64,000 nt of DNA from Dehalococcoidia bacterium (GTDB lineage: Bacteria > Chloroflexota > Dehalococcoidia > DSTF01 > JACRBR01): the NCBI GenBank assembly GCA_040902535.1, contig JBBDXD010000018.1, positions 231,875-295,874 on the forward strand, in the 5' to 3' direction. Below, one piece after another: positions 15,280-22,995 of the stretch. The notes below the pieces were generated by a model. The model was not told the DNA's origin. It did not search any database and saw only the letters and a program-made list of their open reading frames with translations. The translations under genes and the position numbers were made by a program. How positions within the stretch are numbered: position 1 is the stretch's first letter; the number at the start of each line of letters is the position of its first letter.

Positions 15280-15960
15280 TCACATGCCGCCGAGCGAAGC
15301 GGCGACGCGCACAGGCTGCGCCTCCGCCGACGCGTACGGCTGAGGCGCGCCGGTCCGCGTCTTAACCGCGTCCAGGTAGACGCGCTGCCACATGTCGGCG
15401 CGGGCGCGGTCGACCTCGCCCTTAAATCCCAGCAAGTGCATGAGGTCAAGCGTCATGCCGATGCCCAAGAACTGCCAGGCGATGATCCGCGAGTCGACCT
15501 CCGCGCGGACGGTGCCCCGCGCCTTCCCCTCCTCCAACGTATCTGCCACGAAGTCAACGAACGCCCCGAAATTGTCGTGGAGTGCATCGCGGATCTCAGG
15601 GTCGTCGGCTTCCGAGAGAGCGCGAAACTGCAGCTTCATGTTCGCGGCATGGCTTTCGAGGTGGTCATAGTAGTAGACGCCGATGGCCCAGAGCGTCTCG
15701 ATGGGGTCCTCGTAGTCGCACGCGATCTCCTCCCAGATTTCCAGGAGGCGCGGGCCTGTGGCGCGGATCGTCGCGACGAAGAGGTCCTTCTTGCCGGAGA
15801 AGTGCCTGTAAAGCGCCGGCTCGGAGATGCCGGCAGCCTTCGCGAGGTCGGCGGTGCCGACGCGGGCATAACTCTGGGCGGCGAAGACGCCGCGCGCGCT
15901 TTCGATGATCAGGCGGCGGCGCTTGGCGGCGGGCAGGCGACGAGCCCTCGGCTGAACCAT
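15280..15960 (-). CDS. TetR family transcriptional regulator
   Basis: 226 residues. N-terminal helix-turn-helix: RLIIESARGVFAAQSYARVGTADLAKAAGISEPALYRHFSGKKDLF, the standard TetR domain (residues ~15-60). The C-terminal part is helical and hydrophobic, suited to an acyl-CoA-like ligand. Directly upstream of the dehydrogenase array on the same strand, hence its probable regulator (inference from position). GAGG lies four bases before the ATG, and a TAGTGAG/CTCACTA inverted repeat just upstream is a likely autoregulatory operator. Confidence 0.9.
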   Translation of the reverse strand: MVQPRARRLPAAKRRRLIIESARGVFAAQSYARVGTADLAKAAGISEPALYRHFSGKKDLFVATIRATGPRLLEIWEEIACDYEDPIETLWAIGVYYYDHLESHAANMKLQFRALSEADDPEIRDALHDNFGAFVDFVADTLEEGKARGTVRAEVDSRIIAWQFLGIGMTLDLMHLLGFKGEVDRARADMWQRVYLDAVKTRTGAPQPYASAEAQPVRVAASLGGM

Positions 15961-15972
15961 GCGGCCTCTTGT

Positions 15973-15988
15973 TAGTGAGCACTCACTA
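15973..15988. promoter_or_regulatory. TetR-type operator upstream of the regulator gene
   Basis: TAGTGAG (15973-15979) and CTCACTA (15982-15988) form a perfect 7-bp inverted repeat with 2-base spacing. On the minus strand it overlaps a possible promoter (GTGACT, 17 bases, TAACAA). Shape and place fit an autoregulatory TetR site; it differs in sequence from the palindrome at 15243. Confidence 0.55.
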
Positions 15989-16149
15989 GTCAGTCACCAC
16001 GATCCTAGGCGCCCCCGCTCCTTTGTGTCAACCCGTCTCGCGGGCGCCTATCGCGACTGTGATGCCCCCGCAATGGCGCATATCCAATGTGTGGCCGCCG
16101 CGAGACGCACCGCGGGCGATAGTGGATGCCGGTACGAAGGGAGGAAGAC

Positions 16150-16629
16150 ATGACGGAATTTCGCACTCGCAGGGATCTGGACCCGGACGACGTCCCCGTC
16201 CGGCACGAAACCGCATCGGCAGATGAGTATGGTGCGGAGCACTACGACGATACCGGCGGCACGGTCAGGCGCTGGTGGGGCGTCGACGTGGCAGGCAAAG
16301 TGAACTCGGTGCTCTTTGCGATCCTCGTCGCGCTCGAGACGCTCCTGGCACTACGCTTCGCGCTGCTGGCGTTCGGCGCCAATCTCGCCAACGGATTCGT
16401 CGACTTCATCATGGACGTGTCGTGGCCGTTCGTGCGTCCGTTCGACGGCGCATTCGCCAACCGCACGTGGGATGAGGGCCTGATCGAGATCAACACGCTG
16501 TTGGCGATGGGCGTGTGGCTCATCGTGTTCGCTATCGCGATGATGTTGATCGCGGCGCTGCTGCCGCGCTGGCGCGAGGGATACAGCGAGCGGCCGGCCA
16601 GGCGCAGCAGGATCGAGCATCACCCTTAG
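16150..16629 (+). CDS. Small two-TM membrane protein, YggT-like
   Basis: 159 residues. A hydrophilic acidic N-terminus (~50 residues, many Asp/Glu/Arg), then two hydrophobic segments (LFAILVALETLLALRFALLAFGA and LLAMGVWLIVFAIAMMLIAALL) separated by FVDFIMDVSWPFVRPFDGAF, which resembles the loop of YggT-type proteins. Function unknown. ATG 16150 is preceded by GGGAGGAAG; the longer frame from 16126 starts upstream of that site. It ends where a heptad-hairpin unit begins (16629), convergent with the GNAT gene. Confidence 0.72.
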   Translation: MTEFRTRRDLDPDDVPVRHETASADEYGAEHYDDTGGTVRRWWGVDVAGKVNSVLFAILVALETLLALRFALLAFGANLANGFVDFIMDVSWPFVRPFDGAFANRTWDEGLIEINTLLAMGVWLIVFAIAMMLIAALLPRWREGYSERPARRSRIEHHP

Positions 16630-16763
16630 TTGGAAGCGGGAAACGAGATGCGGGAAGCGGGATCAGTGTGATCCCGCTTCTTGGCTCTAGACGGAGATGG
16701 CCGATGGTCGCCGTCAGATGCAGCGCTTGCCGTCTCCGTCGCTTGCGTTGGCCCACGACGGCC
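16629..16763. repeat. Heptad hairpin plus copy of GNAT 3' end, unit 1
   Basis: Units TGGAAGC, GGGAAAC, GAGATGC, GGGAAGC, GGGATCA (16631-16665) run into a perfect 12-bp stem (16654-16665 with 16669-16680, 3-base loop). After a spacer, 16713-16763 repeats about 50 bases of the GNAT gene's 3' coding end (compare 16867-16918) with a few substitutions. Unit 2 follows at once. The stem can also terminate transcription of the flanking convergent genes. Confidence 0.7.
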
Positions 16764-16918
16764 GTTGGAAGCGGGAAACGAGATGAGGGAAGCGGGATCG
16801 CTCGATCCCGCTTCTTCGTTGTCATGTTCGATGGCCAGGTGTAGGGACGAATGCGGTAGGCCGCGTGTCAGATACGGTGCTTGCCGTTTCCGTCGTTTGC
16901 ATTGGCCCACGACGACAG
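16764..16918. repeat. Heptad hairpin plus GNAT 3' end, unit 2
   Basis: Same arrangement as unit 1: the heptad run GTTGGAAGCGGGAAACGAGA onward, perfect 12-bp stem (16789-16800 with 16803-16814, loop CT), spacer, then the conserved ~50-bp block at 16867-16918, which here is the functional 3' end of the GNAT gene. A tandem duplication of hairpin plus gene end is the simplest reading. Confidence 0.7.
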
Positions 16919-17431
16919 GAATTCCATGACGACGAAGACGTTCCCCCCGCGACGCGAGCGGCCGCACACCTGGAACCCGGCCTTCTCGAAGGCGCGCTGT
17001 GCGCGGACGTTCCAGTCGAGCGTTTTGAGATAGACGCGCCGAAAGCCCGTGACGCGCAGAATGTGCCGGACCAGCGCCCGCACGGCGTCGGTGCCGTAGC
17101 CGCGCCCCCAGAATTCGCGCTCGCCGATCGTGATGCCGAGTTCCGCTTCTCGCCGCGTCGCATCGATGTTGTAGTACATGACGTTACCGATGTGGCGGCC
17201 GGAGGCATCTTCGAGGGCGAGGCTGCGCCGGTACGGGCTGGGATAGGTCAACTCATCGCGGTAGAGCGCCATGTAGTCTTCGAACGCAGCGGCGAACGGA
17301 CGCGCGGCGTCGAAGCGGGCGAGTTCGTTGTCGGTGCGCCAGCGATAGTCGTCGCCTGCGTCGCTGATGCGCTTCTCGCGCAGGACGACGAGATCGCCGC
17401 GGGCGACTTCACCCTCGATCGTCGTTGTCAC
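16868..17431 (-). CDS. GNAT family N-acetyltransferase
   Basis: 187 residues, acetyl-CoA dependent acyltransferase of the RimJ/RimL-like type. Seen: VLREKRISDAGDDYRWRTD start, LGITIGEREFWGRGYGTDAV (acetyl-CoA pyrophosphate loop, Q/RxxGxG/A as RGYGTD) and VYLKTLDWNVRAQRAFEKAGF (N-AxxxYEKxGF signature). Substrate unknown. Overlaps the upstream NUDIX gene's stop by four bases (ATGA). The last ~17 residues (SSWANANDGNGKHRI) lie in the block duplicated at 16713-16763 and may be an acquired tail. Confidence 0.88.
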   Translation of the reverse strand: MTTTIEGEVARGDLVVLREKRISDAGDDYRWRTDNELARFDAARPFAAAFEDYMALYRDELTYPSPYRRSLALEDASGRHIGNVMYYNIDATRREAELGITIGEREFWGRGYGTDAVRALVRHILRVTGFRRVYLKTLDWNVRAQRAFEKAGFQVCGRSRRGGNVFVVMEFLSSWANANDGNGKHRI

Positions 17432-17886
17432 GCCGCCGGCTCCTGTTCGAATACGTCGCGCGCCCGTCTCACGACGGCGGCTTCGTTGCGGTGCGTCATG
17501 ATGCGCAACGCCTCCTCAATCTGAAACCACTTGACCCGATCATACTCTCGATCGTGGGCGTCAACACTCCCGGTTCCATCGGGTTTCATCAAGAAATGAT
17601 GTACGGTCTTCTGAAAGCGGACTCGCTGCGCCTGTCGTGCGAACTCATATTCGATCGTCCCGAGTTCGGCGATGATCGACACGCCGAGGCCGGTCTCCTC
17701 GCGTACTTCCCGGATCGCGGTGTCATGCAACGCTTCGCCATATTCGGGTGTGCCCTTGGGCAACGCCCAGAGCCCTTCGCGCGAGCGCCCGCAGAGGACG
17801 ACCTCAGGCCCGTGCTCGGCGCGACGGATGACCACGCCACCCGCCGATATCGCCGGCTCTGCTCGAAGCTCTCGTTCAAGCGTCAC
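17428..17886 (-). CDS. NUDIX hydrolase
   Basis: 152 residues; hydrolyses a nucleoside diphosphate linked to another moiety. The Nudix box is complete: G(TPEYG)E(ALHDTAI)REVREETGL around residues 45-67. Preceded by ISAGGVVIRR and WALPKG, typical of diadenosine polyphosphate/MutT-type members. Overlaps both neighbours by ATGA (GNAT downstream, HEAT protein upstream), placing it in the tightly coupled glycan operon, where it might clean up nucleotide sugars or damaged nucleotides (inference). Confidence 0.9.
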   Translation of the reverse strand: MTLERELRAEPAISAGGVVIRRAEHGPEVVLCGRSREGLWALPKGTPEYGEALHDTAIREVREETGLGVSIIAELGTIEYEFARQAQRVRFQKTVHHFLMKPDGTGSVDAHDREYDRVKWFQIEEALRIMTHRNEAAVVRRARDVFEQEPAA

Positions 17887-18896
17887 TCGTCGTCATCCTC
17901 TTCCCTATCCTCGGCAACGCTGCGGTCGAGATACAGCTTGACGCCCAGTGGATCTTCGACGAAGTCCGCCTCACTCAGGGCATCCGTCACCGACTCGAGC
18001 ACGCGTTCGTCGTTCGATTCCGACGCTACGGAAAGCAGGACGGAGCGCGCGGCAGGCCCGCCGACATGACCGAGCGCCGCGATCGCCGCTTCCTGCACCT
18101 CGGCGTCTTCATCCTGCGTGAGCGACGCCAGATCGGGGATGATGTCGTCTTCACCCAACTCGCCGGCCGCCTGCGCCGCCTCGAAACGCATCTCCGCGTC
18201 TTCGTTGTGCATCTCCTCGACGATCGTCGGCAGCCAGTCGGGATCGGCGCTGCGGCCCATCGCGTGGACGGCGCTGATCTGCAGCCGGCGCTCGCCGCTG
18301 GCGTACGCGTCTTCGATCAGATCATGCACCCACTCGTGTGCGCGCACACCGATCGCCTCGATGGCGCGGCCGCGCACCTCGGTCAGCTCAAGGTCATCAC
18401 GCGCGACTGAGCGCAGCGCTTCCTCGATCTCGGGAATGACGTCCAGATCCTTGTCGAGGATCTCGGCGCGCAGCAGGTAGCGCCCCAGGCCCAGTGCCGC
18501 CTCGGCGCGGACCATCGCTTCCGGATCCTTCAACAGGCGCAGCAGCACCCGCGCGAGGTCGGCCTCTTCGTACTCCCAGAGCGCCTTGATGGACTGCGTC
18601 CGCACCTGCACGTCGTCATCGAGCAGTCCCGCCATGAAGACGTTATTGAAGTCGTACTCGACGCTGTCCTCCGCGAGATCGACGAGGCGGTCGATGAGGT
18701 CACGGCGGCGCTGGATGCTGAGCGCCCGCCATACCTCGAGGAAGCGGCGTTGATCGGCGCCCTCAATGGCGCTGAGACCGACCAGCTCCTTCGTCGAGGG
18801 TTTGTAGTCGGACTCGGGAAGTTTCGCGAGCAGTGTTTCGAGGGACACGCGACCGCCTGCCTTTGACAGCGACCCGAGCGGCATATGCCTCCGCAT
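17883..18896 (-). CDS. HEAT-repeat protein
   Basis: 337 residues of helical repeats: VQVRTQSIKALWEYE, MVRAEAALGLGRYL, LTEVRGRAIEAIGV, ERRLQISAVHAMGRSADPDW, AEMRFEAAQAAGELGEDD, AEVQEAAIAALGHVGGPAA form successive HEAT units from about residue 95 to 300. The ends are strongly acidic. No catalytic motif; probably a protein-interaction scaffold. The start at ATG 18896 has AAGGAG 11 bases upstream; a GTG at 18848 (MSLETLLAKLPESDYKP) is an alternative. ATGA overlap with the NUDIX gene downstream; 45 bases after the GT2 stop. Confidence 0.85.
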   Translation of the reverse strand: MRRHMPLGSLSKAGGRVSLETLLAKLPESDYKPSTKELVGLSAIEGADQRRFLEVWRALSIQRRRDLIDRLVDLAEDSVEYDFNNVFMAGLLDDDVQVRTQSIKALWEYEEADLARVLLRLLKDPEAMVRAEAALGLGRYLLRAEILDKDLDVIPEIEEALRSVARDDLELTEVRGRAIEAIGVRAHEWVHDLIEDAYASGERRLQISAVHAMGRSADPDWLPTIVEEMHNEDAEMRFEAAQAAGELGEDDIIPDLASLTQDEDAEVQEAAIAALGHVGGPAARSVLLSVASESNDERVLESVTDALSEADFVEDPLGVKLYLDRSVAEDREEDDDE

Positions 18897-18941
18897 TCAA
18901 GCAGCGTCTCCTTGCAGTCTAGAAAGCGCGCTCGCGAGAAG

Positions 18942-19709
18942 TCAACGGTCGTCGTCGCGCTGCCGGCCGGATGCGGCGACGGCGCGTCGCGATGCGCGAT
19001 CGAGCGTTGACGCCGGGCGCCGGCGCGAGAAGCGCACACGCACGATCGCACGCAGCACGCTCCAACCGACGGATGGACTGAGCTTTTTGCCTTCGTCGGC
19101 GCCGCGCGGTGCGTACGTGACGGGCACTTCGACGATCTGCTGTCCGTCGCGCAGCAGGCGGCAGGTGATCTCGGCGTCAAGATCGAAGCCGTTACAGCGA
19201 AGATCGAGCGACCGTGCGATGTCACCGCGCATGACCTTGTAGCACGTGAGGATGTCCGTCAGGCGCACGCCGTAAAGGATGTTCGTAGCCCACGTCAGCC
19301 CGAAGTTCCCTAGGTAGCCGACCAACGGCGTGCGGCCGCGCCCGCGCTGCTTGAAGCGCGAGCCGAACACGACGGCCGTGCGGCCGGCGACGATCGGCTC
19401 GAGAAGCGCCGGTATTTGCGACGGATCCAGCTCCAGGTCCGCGTCCTGCACCATGACGATGTCCCCGGTCGCCCGCTCGAAGCCGGTGCGCACCGCGCGG
19501 CCCTTGCCGCGCGCCCGCGCCTCCAGCACGAGCACCAGGTCCGGAGCTTCGCCGATCGCCAGCAGCGCTTCACGCGTGCCATCGGTCGACGCGCCATCGA
19601 CGACGATCAGCTCTTTCGGCATCCCGCACTCGACGGCGCGCACGCGTTCGATGAGCTGGACGATTGTATCGCGCTCGTTGCGGACGGGGATGACGATCGA
19701 AAGCTTCAC
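18942..19709 (-). CDS. Glycosyltransferase family 2, DPM1/polyprenyl-phosphate type
   Basis: 255 residues. Inverting GT-A enzyme: SIVIPVRNERDTI at the start, Asp38 in VVDGASTDGT, nucleotide/metal DAD at 89-91, and the DILTCYKVMRGD segment typical of dolichyl/polyprenyl-phosphate mannose or glucose synthases. No C-terminal membrane segments, but a basic Arg-rich tail. It likely charges polyprenyl phosphate with a sugar that the neighbouring GT-C membrane proteins use as donor. Overlaps the nucleotidyltransferase by four bases. Confidence 0.9.
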   Translation of the reverse strand: MKLSIVIPVRNERDTIVQLIERVRAVECGMPKELIVVDGASTDGTREALLAIGEAPDLVLVLEARARGKGRAVRTGFERATGDIVMVQDADLELDPSQIPALLEPIVAGRTAVVFGSRFKQRGRGRTPLVGYLGNFGLTWATNILYGVRLTDILTCYKVMRGDIARSLDLRCNGFDLDAEITCRLLRDGQQIVEVPVTYAPRGADEGKKLSPSVGWSVLRAIVRVRFSRRRPASTLDRASRRAVAASGRQRDDDR

Positions 19710-20410
19710 GCGCGGCGCTCCGCGAGCATGCGGCTCGCTTCATCGAGTTGTTCCATGCGCTGGATGGCGAGCCATTCGCCGTGGAAGGGCCACGCACCGA
19801 CGCTCCGCCGCTCGGCGAGCAATGCGTTCACGAGGTCTGGCATATCGAAGTACTTCTCTTCCGGGATCAGCGACAACGCGGACGGCTGGATGGCGTACAT
19901 GCCCGTACTCACGGTGTCGGTGACCGTCGGCTTCTCCATGATGCCGGTGACCTCGCCATCGGTCACCCGCAGCACACCGTATGGATGCTGCAATTCGAAC
20001 TCGACCGTCGCGATGGTCATGTCGTGGCCGCCGCGCCGGTGCGCATCCATGAGCGCGTGCACATCGAGGTCGGTGAGGATGTCTCCGTTCATGACGTACA
20101 GCGGCTCATCGTCGGGGAGATCGCGCATGCCTCGCACGAGCGACAGCGCGCCGGCCGTGCCGAGCGGCTGCGTCTCGTGCACGTAGTCGATCTTGACGCC
20201 TAGCTGCGCGCCGTTACGGAAGTACGTCTCGATCAGCTCCGCCCGATACCCGACCGTGATGATGTATTCGTCAATGTCGAACGCCTTGAGGCGCTCGATG
20301 ATCTCCTCGAGGATCGGCCGCTCGCCCACCGGCAACAGCGGCTTCGGGATCGTGTACGTGAGCGGGCGCAGCCGCACGCCCATGCCACCGGCGAGCAGCA
20401 CCGCCCTCAT
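19706..20410 (-). CDS. Nucleotidyltransferase (sugar-1-phosphate type)
   Basis: 234 residues. Makes an NDP-sugar from NTP and sugar-1-phosphate. Seen: LAGGMGVRLRPLT at 6-18 and IPKPLLPV (catalytic Lys23), the NTP-binding signature; YVMNGDILTDLD with the metal-binding Asp; GIMEKP for sugar binding. Single catalytic domain without a left-handed beta-helix, as in mannose-1-phosphate guanylyltransferase-like or RfbA-like short forms. Sugar not determinable. Coupled by four-base overlaps to the SDR gene and to GT2. Confidence 0.9.
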   Translation of the reverse strand: MRAVLLAGGMGVRLRPLTYTIPKPLLPVGERPILEEIIERLKAFDIDEYIITVGYRAELIETYFRNGAQLGVKIDYVHETQPLGTAGALSLVRGMRDLPDDEPLYVMNGDILTDLDVHALMDAHRRGGHDMTIATVEFELQHPYGVLRVTDGEVTGIMEKPTVTDTVSTGMYAIQPSALSLIPEEKYFDMPDLVNALLAERRSVGAWPFHGEWLAIQRMEQLDEASRMLAERRA

Positions 20411-21399
20411 ACGGCGTACTCCTTCGGACGAAAGAGGTCGATGTGATCGCGCACCCAGTCCGTCGTGCGCCGCAGCCCCTCGTCGAGGGAGACTTCGGGG
20501 CGCCAGCCCGCCAGCCGCTGCGCCTTCGAGCTGTCGGAGAGCAGGCGCGAGACTTCGCTTTTCTTCGGCCGCATCCGCTGGTCGTCGCCTTCGACCGTCA
20601 GTTCCCTGCCGATAATCTCGCCGACCTTGCGCACGACGTCGCGAATGCTCACTTCGCTGCCGGAGCCGAGGTTCACGACCTCGCCGATCGCATCGCTCGC
20701 CGCACCGACGGCGACGAAGCCTGCCGCCGTGTCCTCGACGAACGTGAAGTCGCGCGTCGTCTCCAAGGTGCCAAGCTTGAGCCTGCCTTCGCCCAACGCC
20801 TGGCTGATGATCGTCGGGATGACGGCGCGCGCGGACTGCCGCGGACCGTAGGCATTGAACGGCCGCACGATGGCGATCGGCAGCCCGAACGAACGGTGAA
20901 AGCTCAGACCGAGCGCATCGGCGGCGATTTTCGTGGCAGAGTACGGTGATTGCGCCTGCAACGGGTGCTCTTCATCCATCGGCACGCGGACCGCCGAACC
21001 GTAGACTTCGCTTGTCGACGTGAGCACGATGCGTTCGAGCGATCCCAACTCCTTGGCCGCCACGAGCACGTTTGACGTGCCGTCGATGTTGGTGTCGATG
21101 ACCTCCTGCGGGTGCTCGTACGAGTACGGAATGCCGATGAGCGCCGCGAGATGGAAGATTGCGTCGGCGCCGCGCACGATCTCGCGCACGGCGTCGAAGT
21201 CGCGGACGTCCCCGAGGGTCACCTGGACGTGATCGAGCGTAGACGGCGGCAGCAGGTCGAGACAGCCGCGCTGGCCACGGGAGGTATAACGGAGCATCGC
21301 ACGGACGTTCGCGCCTTCAACGACGAGCCGCTCGACGAGATGGCTGCCGATGAAGCCGCCGGCACCGGTGACGACGACCGTCTTACCTTCGAATCGCAC
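20407..21399 (-). CDS. NAD-dependent epimerase/dehydratase, extended SDR
   Basis: 330 residues. NAD-binding TGAGGFIGSHL (11-21), catalytic STSEVYG and SPYSATK (Tyr and Lys three apart), RPFNAYGPRQSARAVIPTII, all extended-SDR landmarks. The opening stretch (GANVRAMLRYTSRGQRGCLD, then LGDVRD and ALIGIPYSYEHP) is closest to UDP-GlcNAc 4,6-dehydratase LegB-type or related epimerases that I know. Probably modifies the NDP-sugar made by the adjacent nucleotidyltransferase. Overlaps the small membrane protein gene by 17 bases upstream and the nucleotidyltransferase by 4 downstream. Confidence 0.9.
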   Translation of the reverse strand: MRFEGKTVVVTGAGGFIGSHLVERLVVEGANVRAMLRYTSRGQRGCLDLLPPSTLDHVQVTLGDVRDFDAVREIVRGADAIFHLAALIGIPYSYEHPQEVIDTNIDGTSNVLVAAKELGSLERIVLTSTSEVYGSAVRVPMDEEHPLQAQSPYSATKIAADALGLSFHRSFGLPIAIVRPFNAYGPRQSARAVIPTIISQALGEGRLKLGTLETTRDFTFVEDTAAGFVAVGAASDAIGEVVNLGSGSEVSIRDVVRKVGEIIGRELTVEGDDQRMRPKKSEVSRLLSDSSKAQRLAGWRPEVSLDEGLRRTTDWVRDHIDLFRPKEYAV

Positions 21400-21607
21400 G
21401 CAGCCCCCTGCTCAACAGTCGCACCAGCAGCCCCGCAAGGGCGATCAGCGCAAGTATGACGCAAACCAGCGCCCACATGTACAGCGTGACGGCGATGGCG
21501 AAGCTGAATCCGACATCCGTCGTCAGCGCCACAGCCATTGCAACGACCGGCGTGCCGATGAGCAACCAGAGCGTCAACCGGAGCCAGTGCGCCTGCAGCG
21601 GGTTCAT
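21383..21607 (-). CDS. Small two-TM membrane protein
   Basis: 74 residues from ATG 21607: short polar start, then two hydrophobic segments (LTLWLLIGTPVVAMAVALT and FAIAVTLYMWALVCVILALIALAGLLV) and an Arg-rich end. No family recognised. The ATG overlaps the stop of the upstream GT-C gene by four bases, and its 3' end overlaps the SDR start by 17 bases, so it is in the translational chain of the operon. It may assemble with the GT-C enzymes (inference). Confidence 0.68.
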   Translation of the reverse strand: MNPLQAHWLRLTLWLLIGTPVVAMAVALTTDVGFSFAIAVTLYMWALVCVILALIALAGLLVRLLSRGLRAIRR

Positions 21608-22995
21608 CCTTCGAGGCTGCCTGGGCGGCCCAGCTCTCCGAATCGCTCGCCCGTAGCCTCGCGCCACTGGTGGATGGTGAGCCGCGCGATCGCCGCCAGC
21701 CCGACCCCCGCAAAGACGCCAAGCGGGATGTACATGGCGTAGTGGTATCGCGGATCGCCGATGAACAGCACGCCGAACACGACGAGATAAAACGGGATGA
21801 TTGAGAATACGAGCAGCCGCGAGAGATCGCGCCATCGCCACCATAACGGGATCGAGGCGAGCGTCAGCGCGATGAGCGAGTAGAACCAGAACGTCGAGAA
21901 GAAGATGAGCTTGTCGCGATTCTCCGGCGAGAACCACGGCTTATTGCTCTGCAGCCACGTGACGCCCGCCTCGTCGGTCTTCATCAGGTGATACATGCGC
22001 AGCCCGACGAGTTGCAGTTCGCGCAGCTTGTGGTCGAGCGCCCATTCGCGCGCGAGCCGCGAGCCTTCGCGGTTGCTCTTGATCTCCAACTCCTTCCGAT
22101 CCGTGACGTCGCTGAACCTGCCTTCGAGGATGAATGAAGCCTCGAGGCTCGGCTGGCCGTCCGCGTCCGGATTGTGTCCCTGGTACATCGTGCGGCCGGC
22201 GCCCGTCGTCCCGACGAGGGGTTCTCCCATGCTGCGGGCATTACGCACGGTCCACGGCACGACGATGACGGCAGCGCCGAGCGCGAGCGCTGCCAGCGGC
22301 AGCACCGCATCGCGTCGGAGGTGCAGCAGCACGAACAGCGCCAGCACGGCGCCGAATGTCAGAAACTCGCCCCGCACGTAGCCGGTGAACGCGACGAGCG
22401 CGCCGAGCCCCGCCATGACGGCGAGATTCGGCTTTGCGCGGTCGAAGACGAAGTACACCGAGACGGCAAGCACGAGGGCGAGCAGGAACCCGAAATACGT
22501 CTCCGCCAAGAGCACAGCCGTGAAGAGCACGTGCGCCGGCATAAACGCGAGCGCCATGCCGGAGAACGCGGCCACGGTGGTATCGAAGAGCTTGCGCGCG
22601 ATGAGAAAGACGAGCGCAGCGGTGAGCGCCCCCCACAGCACGTTCATCATGCGCGCCGCCGTGACGGAGTCATCGCTGACGATGTAGATCGCGGCGAGCG
22701 TGTACGGATAGGCCGGGGGCCAGAGCGCTGTCGCTGTCAGGTCGTTCTGATCGGGATAGAGACGGCGTCCTTCCGCATCGACCCAGACGGTCACGTCGGA
22801 GACGTAGCCATCGCCCGCGGCGATGTGCCGCGCGGCTGTGTCGTACCAGACGCTGTCGTCGAAACGTCCATCGCGCGGATCCGGTGTAACGGTGATCGCG
22901 ACGAGCAACCGGACCGCGAGCGCGACGACGAACACGGCGAGCAGCCAGCGCGCATCAGGGGTGCCCAGCCACTCCCTGAGCCGCGCGAGCGTCAT
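21604..22995 (-). CDS. GT-C fold membrane glycosyltransferase-like protein 1
   Basis: 463 residues, about ten hydrophobic segments, ArnT/PMT-like. Early loop RFDDSVWYDTAARHIAAGDG carries the acidic pair expected for lipid-linked sugar donor catalysis, followed by ALWPPAYPYTLAAIY. Later cytoplasmic/periplasmic part includes FSPENRDKLIFFSTFW. Very similar in plan to the next two upstream genes, so recent duplication is likely. Start ATG 22995 overlaps the upstream stop by one base (TGATG). Probably transfers a sugar from polyprenyl phosphate to an envelope acceptor. Confidence 0.82.
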   Translation of the reverse strand: MTLARLREWLGTPDARWLLAVFVVALAVRLLVAITVTPDPRDGRFDDSVWYDTAARHIAAGDGYVSDVTVWVDAEGRRLYPDQNDLTATALWPPAYPYTLAAIYIVSDDSVTAARMMNVLWGALTAALVFLIARKLFDTTVAAFSGMALAFMPAHVLFTAVLLAETYFGFLLALVLAVSVYFVFDRAKPNLAVMAGLGALVAFTGYVRGEFLTFGAVLALFVLLHLRRDAVLPLAALALGAAVIVVPWTVRNARSMGEPLVGTTGAGRTMYQGHNPDADGQPSLEASFILEGRFSDVTDRKELEIKSNREGSRLAREWALDHKLRELQLVGLRMYHLMKTDEAGVTWLQSNKPWFSPENRDKLIFFSTFWFYSLIALTLASIPLWWRWRDLSRLLVFSIIPFYLVVFGVLFIGDPRYHYAMYIPLGVFAGVGLAAIARLTIHQWREATGERFGELGRPGSLEG

